From positions 1-55,093 of the forward strand of contig NZ_WTPX01000015.1 in NCBI RefSeq assembly GCF_013036045.1: a stretch of DNA of 55,093 nucleotides. Reading direction: 5' to 3'. This DNA is from Alienimonas chondri (GTDB lineage: Bacteria > Planctomycetota > Planctomycetia > Planctomycetales > Planctomycetaceae). The notes beneath the pieces were generated by a model. It searched no databases. It had not been told where the DNA came from and saw only the letters and a program-made list of their open reading frames with translations. Shown piece by piece: positions 18,804 through 27,605 of this stretch. A program made the position numbers and the translations under genes. Each line of letters starts with the position of its first letter. The first letter of the stretch is position 1.

Positions 18804-19732
18804 GGCTTCACCACGGCCCGGAAGCTGTCGTAGTGGTCCGGCGTGTACCAGATGTCGCCGCCCCGACCGATCACCAACCGCTGCGGGCCGGGACCGCTGA
18901 CGCCCTTCGTCGGGTGGACAAATTCCTTGTAGTACCCGTTCGGCTGCCGAGGGAGACGCCCCTCGCGATTGCCGAAGGTCGAACCGTCGTTGTGATGCGG
19001 AAACTTCTTGCCGAGCGCGATGCGTTCGAGCGTCGCGGAGAGGTCCAGCACGCCGTCCTCCGTGGCGGCGGGGACGGGCTGACCGAAGTCCTCGACGGTG
19101 ACGTTCTCGACGTAGGGATCGACCACGATCGGCGTACACCGCGGCGGACGGCGGACGTCCGCGACGCGCGTCGCTTCGGCCGTTTGAACCGTGGCGTCAT
19201 CGACGCAGTTCGTCTTCAGCGTCTCCCCGCCCCGCAACCGTTCCGCGAGCACGAGGCCGTTCCCGTCGACGCGGGTGAGCACGGCGTTGGGGTCCAGATC
19301 GACCGTCGCCTCGCCGGCGCGCGTGCGAAACGAAACGGTGACGACCGCATAGGTGCGACGCGGGGTCTCCGGCGTCGAGTCTGCGGCGGGAACGGTCGGC
19401 GCAGTCCTTTCTCGCGTCAAAGCCTGCGGATCGGGGCCGAAGTCGTCCGTCGCCGGCGGCATCGCCGGGTCGCTGCTCGGAAGAGAGGGAGTCCCCACGT
19501 CCTCACCGAACGTTTCGTCCGGGTCGAACCGCTCCTCCGGGCCGACGGACGACGCCACGATCGACGTATCCCCCGGTCCGGCCGGCGTGGGCGAATCGAG
19601 GAGATATCGATCGGCGAGATAGACCACCCCCAGCAGCAACGCGATCAACACCCACCCCCGCACGCCCAGGCGGGCGAGGTGACGGATCGCATCCAGCGTG
19701 GCCGGCGAGGCGGCAGATTTGTTCGGGCTCAT
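18800..19732 (-). CDS. membrane-anchored guanyl-specific ribonuclease (barnase/RNase Sa-like)
   Basis: The 310-residue protein has one membrane helix (about 24-45) preceded by Arg residues, so the C-terminus should face outside the cytoplasm. A Pro/Asp-rich linker runs to about 130, and a small beta-rich region of unknown type covers about 130-220. Residues about 228-310 match the RNase N1/T1 family: FPHHNDGSTFGNREGRLP holds the guanine-recognition N255-R256-E257. E270 (YYKEF) is the general base, R285 (QRLVIG) and H300 (PDHYDSF) complete the site, and the R285-H300 spacing equals that of barnase R87-H102. The downstream gene begins with a barstar-like inhibitor domain. All catalytic residues look intact, so an active RNase is likely. 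Confidence 0.86.
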   Translation of the reverse strand: MSPNKSAASPATLDAIRHLARLGVRGWVLIALLLGVVYLADRYLLDSPTPAGPGDTSIVASSVGPEERFDPDETFGEDVGTPSLPSSDPAMPPATDDFGPDPQALTRERTAPTVPAADSTPETPRRTYAVVTVSFRTRAGEATVDLDPNAVLTRVDGNGLVLAERLRGGETLKTNCVDDATVQTAEATRVADVRRPPRCTPIVVDPYVENVTVEDFGQPVPAATEDGVLDLSATLERIALGKKFPHHNDGSTFGNREGRLPRQPNGYYKEFVHPTKGVSGPGPQRLVIGRGGDIWYTPDHYDSFRAVVKP

Positions 19733-19813
19733 GCGGGGTCTCCGTGCGGCGTCGCGTCCATGTGCGGGCGAGCGTTCAGCTTGGCGCCCGGTCAGTTTAG
19801 CGATTCGCCGGCG

Positions 19814-20791
19814 TCACGCTCCGCCGCCGAATTTCTCGCGGTAGCTCTCCAACGTGGTGATCGGCGGCCGCTCGAATTCTTCGATCTCATAAATCACCTG
19901 CTCGAACCGGCCGTCCTCGACCCGGTGCTGCCGCATAATTTTCTCAAGCTCGCCCTTGAGATGAATGCGTTCGTGACTGCTCAAGCGATTAAAAAACGTC
20001 CGCAAGATGCCGAACGCCATCCGTCCCAACGCGATCGTCTCTTGATTGCGGTGGACGCGGGTGTCGAGATCGCACTGGGCGAAGGCGTCCATCCCCATGT
20101 CCTTATAGATATCCAGCAGCATCGCCGTCTCGACGCCGTAGCCGACGGGGAACGGGATCTTTTCGAGGATGCCGCGACGCCCGGCGTATTCGCCCGAGAG
20201 CGGCTGAATGATCGCCGCCAGCTCTGGATAGAATAGGCTGAACAGCGGCCGCACGAGAATCTCCGTGACCCGCCCGCCGCCAGTCGGGCGGATCCCCTGG
20301 CTGAACGCCAGCGGACGGTCGTAGAACGCTTTGACGTAGTGGATATCCGGGTTTTCGATCAGCGGGCCGAGCAACCCGTAGACGAACCGGGGGTGAATAT
20401 TGGCGATGTCGCTGTCGACGTAACAGATAATATCGCCCTCCAGCAGATAAAGGGCCTTCCACAGGTTCTCGCCCTTGCCGCGGCGGTCGCCGGCTTCGGT
20501 GAGATGCTCGCTGGCGAGGTAAACGTCCGCCCCAAAACTCGCGGCGATCTCGCGGGTGTCGTCGGTCGACCCGCTGTCGATGACGGCGATCTCGTCCAGC
20601 AGCGGATATTGGTCCATCAAAGCCGACTTCAACAGGACGACTTCCTTGCCGATCGTCGCGCCCTCGTTCAGCGTGGGCAGGCAGAGGCTGATCTTGAGGT
20701 TCTGCCGTTCCTTCTCCGCGACCATCTTTTTGAGGTCCCAGAAATCGGAGTGATGATAGGTCCGCTCCTTGAGCCACTGCTCGGCGTTCAT
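19814..20791 (-). CDS. gpgS: glucosyl-3-phosphoglycerate synthase
   Basis: GpgS (family GT81) transfers glucose from a nucleotide donor to 3-phosphoglycerate, the first step to glucosylglycerate and mannosylglucosylglycerate. The 325-residue sequence follows the family through most of its length: SLCLPTLNEGATIGKEV, DEIAVIDSGSTDDTREIA, GKGENLWKALYLLEGDI, metal-binding VDSD, LSGEYAGRRGILEKIPFPV and DLDTRVHRNQETIALGRMAF. It is the first gene of the minus-strand solute operon; a hairpin at 20807-20838 separates it from the upstream M20 gene. The RNase gene starts 81 nt downstream. Confidence 0.92.
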   Translation of the reverse strand: MNAEQWLKERTYHHSDFWDLKKMVAEKERQNLKISLCLPTLNEGATIGKEVVLLKSALMDQYPLLDEIAVIDSGSTDDTREIAASFGADVYLASEHLTEAGDRRGKGENLWKALYLLEGDIICYVDSDIANIHPRFVYGLLGPLIENPDIHYVKAFYDRPLAFSQGIRPTGGGRVTEILVRPLFSLFYPELAAIIQPLSGEYAGRRGILEKIPFPVGYGVETAMLLDIYKDMGMDAFAQCDLDTRVHRNQETIALGRMAFGILRTFFNRLSSHERIHLKGELEKIMRQHRVEDGRFEQVIYEIEEFERPPITTLESYREKFGGGA

Positions 20792-20806
20792 CGTGCGTCT
20801 TTCAGA

Positions 20807-20838
20807 TAACGCAGAGGCTTTTCAAAGCCTCTGCGTTA
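20807..20838. terminator. 15-bp hairpin terminator
   Basis: A perfect 15-bp stem (20807-20821 with 20824-20838) with a 2-nt gap lies between the M20-like gene and gpgS, both on the minus strand. It probably ends the M20 transcript and separates it from the gpgS operon. The outer bases match the palindrome at 10328-10359. Confidence 0.65.
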
Positions 20839-20854
20839 CTAACAGGGAATAGAA

Positions 20855-22105
20855 TCAGGAAGCGGCCGCGGAGTCGGCGTCGCCGCGATCGAGGGACAGC
20901 AATAAACCGACGAGTTGAGCGATGCCCCGCATCACGGGTTCGATCATCACGTAATCCATCTTGTCGTGATGCTTGGACCCCTCGCTGATGCCCAGCGTCA
21001 CCGCGGGGATGTCGCGGGCGATGAACTCGCTCAATTCGCTGGGGCTGTGGCCCTGATCCGGCTCGATGCCGAGTCCTTCCATCACCTGCACGCAGCTGCG
21101 GATGAGGGGGTGCGAGAACCGCAGCCCGCCCGCGGTTCGGCGGAAGAAGACGTCCAGATCGGCGTCGACGGCGTGCCGGGCGCTCATCTCGGAGACGATG
21201 TCCTCGATCTGCTCCAGCACGCGACCGATCATTTCGTCGCTGTGGCTGTTAATTTCAAAGCCCAGCGTCGCCTTGTCCGGGTCGACGTCGTAACTCTTCC
21301 CGGCCCGGACGCGGGCGATGCGAATCTTCGTGAACGGCCGCGTCGGCGTTTCGATCGCGAGGATACGGTTGATGATGTAATTGAGGACGACGATCGCGCT
21401 CTCGGAACCGTACGACCGGCTCTCGACCGGCCGCACCCGACAGGAGATATCCCCCCGGATCGTGCCGATGCTGAAATAATTCAATCGGCCCAGCGCGACG
21501 CCTTCGACGCAGACGCCGAAGTCGTAGGGACGAGTCGCGTGATCGAGAAAGAACTTCAAGCCGGCGTGGTCGCCGCGATCGAGGCTCTTCACGCTGCCGA
21601 GCAACTGCAGGTTGCAGTTTAATTCGATGCCCAGTTTCTGCAGCACCGTGGGCAGCATCGTCAGCGCCGCGGCGCCGAGGGAGTTGTCGGAGATGCCCGG
21701 TCCCTCGATGCGGTCGGCCAGCACCGTAGCGTTATGGTCGATGCTGGCGGGGACGATCGTGTCCAGATGGGCGACCAGCAACACGGTGCGATCGCCGACT
21801 TTGCCCGGGAGGAAGCCGACCGCGTTGCCGGCTTCGTCGGCGCCGGCGTCGGGCAGGCCGCTCTCGGCGAAGCGGTCCATGATGTACTGCACGCGACGCT
21901 CCTCGCCGCCGGTGGGAGCGGGCGTCTGGCCGATCATCACCAGATTCGCCAGCATCTCCTCCCGCATCGGAGCCAACTGGGCCGGCAGGTCCGCCAGCAG
22001 CCCGACGGGCGCCGACCCCGCCGGCGTCGCATGACTGCCGTTCGAGCCGTCCTCCACCGTGCCGGTGACGGGGTACACCCCCGGTTTGGCGCTCGCCGCT
22101 CTCAT
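20855..22105 (-). CDS. M20-family metallopeptidase-like protein lacking the catalytic Glu-Glu motif
   Basis: The 416-residue protein has the M20 fold. The first metal-binding motif is VAHLDTIVP (H113, D115), followed by GPGISDNSLGAAAL (D140) and a later VEG (E201), and the C-terminal EGSKHHDKMDY supplies the last His. The lid/dimerisation domain runs from about 208 to 320. Where peptidases carry the T-x-E-E general base and metal bridge, this protein reads SVKSLDRGDHAG, so ordinary dipeptidase chemistry may be lost or altered. A downstream ATG at residue 47 is a possible alternative start. It is separated from gpgS by a hairpin and preceded by a phosphoesterase gene. Confidence 0.75.
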   Translation of the reverse strand: MRAASAKPGVYPVTGTVEDGSNGSHATPAGSAPVGLLADLPAQLAPMREEMLANLVMIGQTPAPTGGEERRVQYIMDRFAESGLPDAGADEAGNAVGFLPGKVGDRTVLLVAHLDTIVPASIDHNATVLADRIEGPGISDNSLGAAALTMLPTVLQKLGIELNCNLQLLGSVKSLDRGDHAGLKFFLDHATRPYDFGVCVEGVALGRLNYFSIGTIRGDISCRVRPVESRSYGSESAIVVLNYIINRILAIETPTRPFTKIRIARVRAGKSYDVDPDKATLGFEINSHSDEMIGRVLEQIEDIVSEMSARHAVDADLDVFFRRTAGGLRFSHPLIRSCVQVMEGLGIEPDQGHSPSELSEFIARDIPAVTLGISEGSKHHDKMDYVMIEPVMRGIAQLVGLLLSLDRGDADSAAAS

Positions 22106-22226
22106 AGGTCGCTTCAGTCCGGGGACGTGTCGATGTGGGACTGATCGTACCCGCGAGGCGTGCGAGCGGCGACGCAGGCGCCCGACGCGAACTCGGGAGG
22201 CGCGGCTTCCATCGCGGCGAAGCGGG

Positions 22227-22772
22227 TTACACCGGCTCGATCACCACCGCCGGTCCCATCTGCGGCAGCGGGATGATCTTCGCTTCCAGCGAGACCGTTT
22301 CCACGACCGCGACGCTGGGGGTGCGGCTGACCCAGCCGCCGCACTCGCCGGGGTTCACCATCAACCGGCCCGCGGCGTCCTTCGCCACGGCGTGCCGATG
22401 CGTGTGGGCGTAGACGACGACCTGCGGCCCCCCCTCCTCCGGCGGCAGAGCCTCACGCAGGTGCTCGCGGACTTCGCTCAGTTGATGGCAGAGCAGAAAT
22501 CGGGTGCCGTCCGGCGCCGTCACGCAGAGCGGCGGCTCGCCGACGGGGCCGACGATTCGCATTCCACCCTCGATCCCGACGCGGTTGCCGTCGTTGTCCC
22601 CCCAGCAGGCGACCAGCGGGCAGTGCAGCTTGCGTAGAGGCGGCACCACCAGCGGACTGACCAGATCCCCCGCGAACAGCACCAGCCCCACGCCGGATTC
22701 ATTGAAGAAGCGCACGGCCCGACGAACGTTGTCCGCGTGATCGTGGGCGTCGGCGAAGACTCCGACCAGCAC
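22227..22772 (-). CDS. metallophosphoesterase, YfcE/MJ0936 type
   Basis: The 181-residue calcineurin-like phosphoesterase carries the metal ligands in order: FADAHDH (first motif), AGDLVSP, CWGDNDGN, CHQ and AHTHRH. The length and single-domain form match YfcE-type phosphodiesterases. The substrate is unknown. It is divergent from the polytopic membrane protein gene and 121 nt upstream of the M20-like gene on the same strand. Confidence 0.85.
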   Translation of the reverse strand: MLVGVFADAHDHADNVRRAVRFFNESGVGLVLFAGDLVSPLVVPPLRKLHCPLVACWGDNDGNRVGIEGGMRIVGPVGEPPLCVTAPDGTRFLLCHQLSEVREHLREALPPEEGGPQVVVYAHTHRHAVAKDAAGRLMVNPGECGGWVSRTPSVAVVETVSLEAKIIPLPQMGPAVVIEPV

Positions 22773-22858
22773 AGTTGAAAGGCGGAATGGGGGAGGCGGA
22801 GGGCGGAAGGACGCGCAGCCGGTTGCCGGCGGGGCGTCTGAGCCGGCACTGTAGCGGA

Positions 22859-24250
22859 ATGCGTGATCCTCGGCCGGTGCCCGACGCCGATTCCCCTTCC
22901 GCCGTCCCCCTTCCGCCTGCCGCCCTGCACGGCTGGCGGGCGGGGTCGCTGGTGCTCATCGCCCTGTCGCTGGGGCTGCACGTCGCGGCGTCGGTGCGGG
23001 CCGAACCGCTCCGCAGCGCCAACGATCGCAGCCGCTGGGCGACGGTGCGGGCGCTGACGGAACGCGGGGACTTCCGCATCGACCCCTACGAGTTCCAACC
23101 CCGTTGGAGCACCATCGATCAGGTGCAGGTCGACGGAAACCTGTATTCGACCAAGCCCGCCCTGCTGCCGATCACGGCGGCGGCGATCTCGCTGCCGGTC
23201 GAGGCGGTCACCGGTTGGAACCTCGCGAAGAACCCGGAGCCGCATACCCGCTGGACGCTGCTGATCCTGAATCTCCTGCCGTTCGCCGCGGCGTTGCTGG
23301 CGGTGCGGAACCTGCTGAGCGACGTGGCCCGCACGGACCTCGCCCGCTATCTGACGTTGGGAACGCTGGGTTTCGCGACGGCGATCAGCGCCTTCCTGCC
23401 GGTGTTTAACAACCACACGATCGCCGCCTGCTGCTGTGCGCTGGCGGCGGTCCCGCTGATTCGCATCCGCCGCGGCGCTCAAACCGGGGGAGACCGGAGC
23501 GAATGGCGCATCGCGGCAGCGGGGTTCTTCGCGGCCCTCACCGCCTGCAACGAATTGCCGGCCGGGCTGTTCGGGCTGGCGGCGCTGGCCGTTTGTCTGC
23601 GGGCCGATTGGAAACGCACGCTGATCTGGTTCGCCCCCGCCGCGGCGGTTCCCGTGCTGCTGTTCGCCGCGGCGACGCTGTGGCAGACGGGATCGCTGAA
23701 ACCGTTCTATATGAGCTACGGCTCGGAAACGTACGAGTTCATCCGCAACGGTCAGCCGAGCTATTGGATGCACCCCACCGGCCTCGACGCGGCCCGCGAC
23801 GGATTCTGGACGTATCTATTCCATTGCACGTTCGGACATCACGGGATTTTCTCGCTCACGCCGATCTGGCTGCTGGCCGGCTGGGCGTGGATGCATTCGC
23901 TTCGCCCCCTGTTCACCAAGTCGGCGGACAAACGGCATCCCCTCGCCGGGTTCGCGGTCGTGACGGGGCTGCTGAGCGTCGCGATTCTCGCGTTCTATCT
24001 GACCCGGACGGAAAACTATAATTACGGCGGTCGATCCGTGGCGCTGCGGTGGATGATCTGGCTGGCCCCACTGTGGGCGTTGTGTTTGGCGCCGCTGGCG
24101 GACGCGATGGAGCGGCGCCGGTGGTTCGCCCCGCTCGCGGCGACGTTGCTGGCCCTCTCCGCGACCAGCGCCTGGCTGGACGCCCCCGACCCGTGGCAGA
24201 ACCCCTGGCTGATGCGGGCGATGGAGGAGCGCGGCTGGATCGACTATTAA
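22859..24250 (+). CDS. polytopic membrane protein of unknown function
   Basis: The 463-residue protein has about ten hydrophobic helices, starting with SLVLIALSLGLHVAA, and a conserved-looking loop RSRWATVRALTERGDFRID...YSTKPALLP between the first two. This resembles planctomycete membrane proteins with the layout of GT39/GT87-like mannosyltransferases, but I see no clear acidic catalytic motif. The upstream ATG at 22775 would add a charged 28-residue lead unlike a membrane protein start, so ATG 22859 is preferred. It is divergent from the metallophosphoesterase. Confidence 0.6.
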   Translation: MRDPRPVPDADSPSAVPLPPAALHGWRAGSLVLIALSLGLHVAASVRAEPLRSANDRSRWATVRALTERGDFRIDPYEFQPRWSTIDQVQVDGNLYSTKPALLPITAAAISLPVEAVTGWNLAKNPEPHTRWTLLILNLLPFAAALLAVRNLLSDVARTDLARYLTLGTLGFATAISAFLPVFNNHTIAACCCALAAVPLIRIRRGAQTGGDRSEWRIAAAGFFAALTACNELPAGLFGLAALAVCLRADWKRTLIWFAPAAAVPVLLFAAATLWQTGSLKPFYMSYGSETYEFIRNGQPSYWMHPTGLDAARDGFWTYLFHCTFGHHGIFSLTPIWLLAGWAWMHSLRPLFTKSADKRHPLAGFAVVTGLLSVAILAFYLTRTENYNYGGRSVALRWMIWLAPLWALCLAPLADAMERRRWFAPLAATLLALSATSAWLDAPDPWQNPWLMRAMEERGWIDY

Positions 24251-24320
24251 CGCCGCGCCGCCCGTCCCGGCTGACGTGCGCTGCGTACCTCGCTCGATCC
24301 CCCGCGACTCGACTTATCCC

Positions 24321-24850
24321 GTGATCAAATTCGCGGCGTTCGCTCCGCTGTTCCGCCCGGAGACGCTCCGCGGCCCGTTGCGGACGTTCGTCCTTCCACC
24401 CCGCGTGGAACTCCTGCGGGACGAAGTGGCGAAGTAGGCGGATCTCGTCGGCTCCGGCCGGGCGACGCTCGCCGACCTCCGCGACGCCAACCCGGATCGC
24501 GACCCCGCGGCGCTGCTGGGGTTGGTGCAGAAACTGCTGGTTCGAGTGCTGTTGATCGCGTTCTGCGAAGACCGCGGACTGATCCGGGCGCACAGTCTCA
24601 AGCGGGCGTTCGAGCACACCGACGCCTCCTCCCCCGAAGACGCCTCCGCGAACGACGCCGCACCGACGCTGCTGGACGTGGCGATCCTCGGCCATCTGTT
24701 CGAGCAAAGCCTGGACGGACCGGAGGATCTCCGCCGCGACGCCGCGGAGAACCCGAACCAAATCGCCCCGCGGACCGGCAATAGAAAAACGAAGCGTCGC
24801 TCCACCGGAGCGTTCTACGCGCCAGGCGCCCTGCCTGATGCGGTGAATCC
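24321..24850 (+). pseudogene. remnant of a type IIG-like restriction-modification enzyme
   Basis: Reading one frame through an in-frame TAG at 24435 gives a stretch resembling the region just before the methyltransferase motifs of Eco57I/type IIG or PglX-like enzymes. It includes LLGLVQKLLVRVLLIAFCEDRGL, LLDVAILGHLFEQSL and KRRSTGAFYAPGALPD, where intact enzymes usually read 'GAFYTP'. Both ends are missing: no nuclease domain before and no SAM-binding or NPPY motif after. It is a decayed fragment, 170 nt before the tRNA-Lys gene. Confidence 0.6.
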
Positions 24851-25018
24851 GTCGTGCGTGGCGGGTCGGTTGGGGAGGGTTCTTCGTCTGGAGCGACGAA
24901 TCGTCGCCCCGCGGCGAACCCGTGGGCGTTGCCGAAGGTCCGGCAAGTCCCTACCGTGTCCCGCCGTCGCTCACTCGCTGCATCGACATCTGTCGTACAG
25001 CGAACCGCGTCGGCTCCC

Positions 25019-25091
<73 letters not shown>

Positions 25092-25845
25092 CTTGGCAAG
25101 CGGTTGTCGGAGGACGGTTTGCGGCGGACAAGTGTTCGATCGCAGCCGCGCTCCGCAGAGGGTTGTTAGCAGAATCGTCATCAACGTCCGCATCGGGCGG
25201 CAGCACCGTTCAATGTCTCATCTCCACGTCGTCGAGCCGCTCACCGCTGCGGCGACCGCGTCCGCGGTGAGGTCGGCTGCGGCTTCGGCGTAGTACTTCA
25301 ACGTGGGGTCGAGGCGGCGGCGGCACGCCGGCACGCGGAGGTGTTGCGGCAGGCCCCGCCGGGCTCAACGGAAGCTAAGCGACCGACGGAGGTCATGACG
25401 AAGGCGCCGCTCCGGGGGGGAAGACGGGCTGCAATCCGACCGATCGCGGCAAGCGGGACCTGCTGACCGGAGGGGGCGGCGTGCCGATCGGTCTGGCGGT
25501 CGCGGGAGCGAACCGGGACGAACTCAAGCTGTCGAATGAGACGCTCGAAAGCTGCCCGATCTCACAGCCCGAGCCGACCGACGAGCGACCGCCGAGGCCC
25601 TGCCTGGACAGGGGCTGCGACGAACGGGAAGTCCGCGAACCGTTGGCAGGATACCGGGACAAAGCGGCTCCGGCAGGGGTGAACTCCACCGCGACCGCCA
25701 CGGCCGCCCTGGGAGCCGCGGCGGCGGAGGCGACCAGCTGCAAAGAACGACGCTCGGAGTCAGGCCAAGCTCGTATCTCATCGAAACCACGCCGGCCTCG
25801 GAGAGCGCCGCTCGGGTCCACGGCGGCGATCAAATTCGTACTTAC
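25092..25845. other. gene-poor decayed stretch after tRNA-Lys
   Basis: No intact gene is visible in these 754 bases. The middle (about 25375-25650) holds a transposase remnant, listed separately. I recognise nothing in 25092-25374 or 25651-25845; the open frames there have no family-like features. Confidence 0.5.
25375..25650 (+). mobile_element. IS5-family transposase remnant
   Basis: Fragments of an IS5-type DDE transposase are readable in two frames. TKAPLRGG comes from ATG 25395, then a frameshift in a run of seven G (25414-25420) leads to KTGCNPTDRGKRDLLTGGG, VPIGLAVAGANRDELKL and ETLESCPISQPEPT...CLDRG. Intact relatives carry 'GPNPTDRGK..KRSLLT..GVPL...GANRHD'. The end of the catalytic domain and both terminal inverted repeats are absent, so it is an old, immobile remnant. 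Confidence 0.65.
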
Positions 25846-27249
25846 TTAGTCGTTCCGGTCCCCCCGACGCGGCCTCTTCCGATCGTTCTCCCCCTCAGAC
25901 TTCTCATAGTCTTGGGGCAGCTCGGCGACCCAGGCGCGAGTCTGCTTTGTCAGCTCCCTCGCGACGTCCGGGTGCGACTCGACGAGGTTGGCGCTCTCCG
26001 AGGGGTCGACCGAGAGGTCGTAGAGCTGGACCCCGCCGTCGCGTTTCCGGCCGAGGTGCAGTTTCCAACGGCCGTCGCGGACGGCCGGACCGCTGTTGGG
26101 CGAGCTGGTCTTCCAGTACAGCGGCTTGGTGCGGTCGCGGGTCTCGCCGAACCACGCGGCGGAGATGTCCTCCCCGTCCAGGCGCTCGGGCAGTTCGTCC
26201 ACCCCGGCGATCGCGGCCAAGGTGGGCATCCAGTCGATGAATGAGCCGACGTTGTCTTGATCCACCCTTCCGGCCGGTACGCGGCCGGGCCAGCGGACGA
26301 TGAACGGGACGCGGGTCCCGCCCTCGTACTGCGAGTGCTTGCCGCCGCGGAACGGGCCGGCGTAGCCGAGCATGTTCTTCGAGTACTCGCGGACCCCTTT
26401 GCCGCTGAGCGCCACCGGGGCGGGCCCGTGGTCGCTGGAGAACACGACGATCGTGTTCTCACTCAGGCCGAGTTCGTCGAGCGTATCGAGCACGCGGCCG
26501 ACGTTCCGGTCGATCTGGAGGACGTCGCCGAGGTACTGCCGCATCGACGCGTCGAGGTCCCCGTCGATCCGGGCGCTCTCGTCGAACTTGTGCTGCATCG
26601 CCTCCGAGAAGTCGTCGCGGTCGACCGTCACGTCTTCGAACTCGGCGACGAGCGGGTCGGGCGTGTTGACGGGGAAGTGGGTCGCGTGGCCCCAGACGTT
26701 GACGTAGAACGGGCCGTCCCGGTGGCTACGGATGAAGTCGATCGCCGCGGAGTAGAGGGCGTCGTCGCGGCCGTCGTCGTCGCGGGTCTTGCCGATCACC
26801 TCCACCGTGTCGAGCCCGTACGTCCCGTCGGCGTCGTCCGGCCCGATGTGCCACTTGCCGAAGTGGCCGGTCGCGTAGCCGCGATCCTTCAGCAGTTCCG
26901 TGATCGTGACGCGGTCGCCGAACCCGAAGTCGGCCGCGTACTTCGGGAACCGGGCGGGGAACAGCCCCGTCATCAGGCCCGTGCGGCTCGGGTTGCAGGT
27001 GACCCCGGTGACGTAAAACTGCTCGAACCGCGTCCCCTCGCTCGCCAGCCGGTCGATGGCGGGGGTCCGGGCGTATGGGTGCCCGTAGCAGGCGAGGTCG
27101 CCGTACCCGAGGTCGTCCGCGAACAGGAAGACGACGTTCGGCGGTCGGTCCGCGTCTGCGGCGGAGACGCCGCAGGGTGAGAGCAGCAGTCCGGCGAATA
27201 ACAGCGAAGTTCGCAGCGCCAGGCTCCGGACCGGGGGGAGGGGAATCAT
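25846..27249 (-). CDS. secreted sulfatase (FGly type)
   Basis: The 467-residue sulfatase has an N-terminal signal peptide (about 1-30). The metal-binding start is NVVFLFADDLGYGD, the formylglycine signature is C85-N-P-S-R, and the second conserved Gly-Lys-Trp-His motif is GHFGKWHIG. SSDHGP carries the later metal ligands. Cys85 would be converted to formylglycine by a maturation enzyme not encoded in this window. An upstream in-frame extension is rich in Arg/Pro and unlike protein, so ATG 27249 is chosen. The glycan substrate is unknown. Its 5' side is a block of pseudogenes. Confidence 0.9.
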   Translation of the reverse strand: MIPLPPVRSLALRTSLLFAGLLLSPCGVSAADADRPPNVVFLFADDLGYGDLACYGHPYARTPAIDRLASEGTRFEQFYVTGVTCNPSRTGLMTGLFPARFPKYAADFGFGDRVTITELLKDRGYATGHFGKWHIGPDDADGTYGLDTVEVIGKTRDDDGRDDALYSAAIDFIRSHRDGPFYVNVWGHATHFPVNTPDPLVAEFEDVTVDRDDFSEAMQHKFDESARIDGDLDASMRQYLGDVLQIDRNVGRVLDTLDELGLSENTIVVFSSDHGPAPVALSGKGVREYSKNMLGYAGPFRGGKHSQYEGGTRVPFIVRWPGRVPAGRVDQDNVGSFIDWMPTLAAIAGVDELPERLDGEDISAAWFGETRDRTKPLYWKTSSPNSGPAVRDGRWKLHLGRKRDGGVQLYDLSVDPSESANLVESHPDVARELTKQTRAWVAELPQDYEKSEGENDRKRPRRGDRND

Positions 27250-27353
27250 GGCGAGCGTTCTTCTGGAGTTTTGGGACGGGGGAAAGAGCGGCGCGACGGA
27301 GTTTTGGCCGCAGACCGCGGTCCGCGGGAATGTCGCCTCAAAGCGTTCGACAG

Positions 27354-27605
27354 GAACGTGTCCGCGGCGGCATCGCGGAAGCGGTCGGCGGGGGCGCTGG
27401 GGTCGTGCGTTTCCCCGATGAGGAAATGCAGCGACGGGTCGGTGGTGTCGAGGTGCGTCAGCGGGGAGGCGAGCCGGTAGGCCGCCGGCCTGTCCGCCTG
27501 CGTCCCGCCGAGGAACTGCCGCCAGATCGCCCGGCCGGGCAGCGCCGAAACCGCCGCCACGCGGTCGGACAACAGGTCGTTCCGGGCCCCCATTGGGGCG
27601 GCCGC
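27354..27605 (-). pseudogene. esterase remnant related to the esterase of the downstream sulfatase fusion
   Basis: About 84 codons read MGARNDLLSDRVAAVSALP, IWRQFLGGTQAD and a FLIGETHDPSAPADRFR tail. The stretch is clearly paralogous to the C-terminal esterase of the gene at 28235-30598 (MGAQTDLLSERVAAVSADE, IWRQFLGGSQAE, GERDDPSTRADRFR). The nucleophile region and both ends are missing. It is joined in frame to the glycoside hydrolase remnant, giving a chimeric open frame without a functional domain. Confidence 0.75.
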
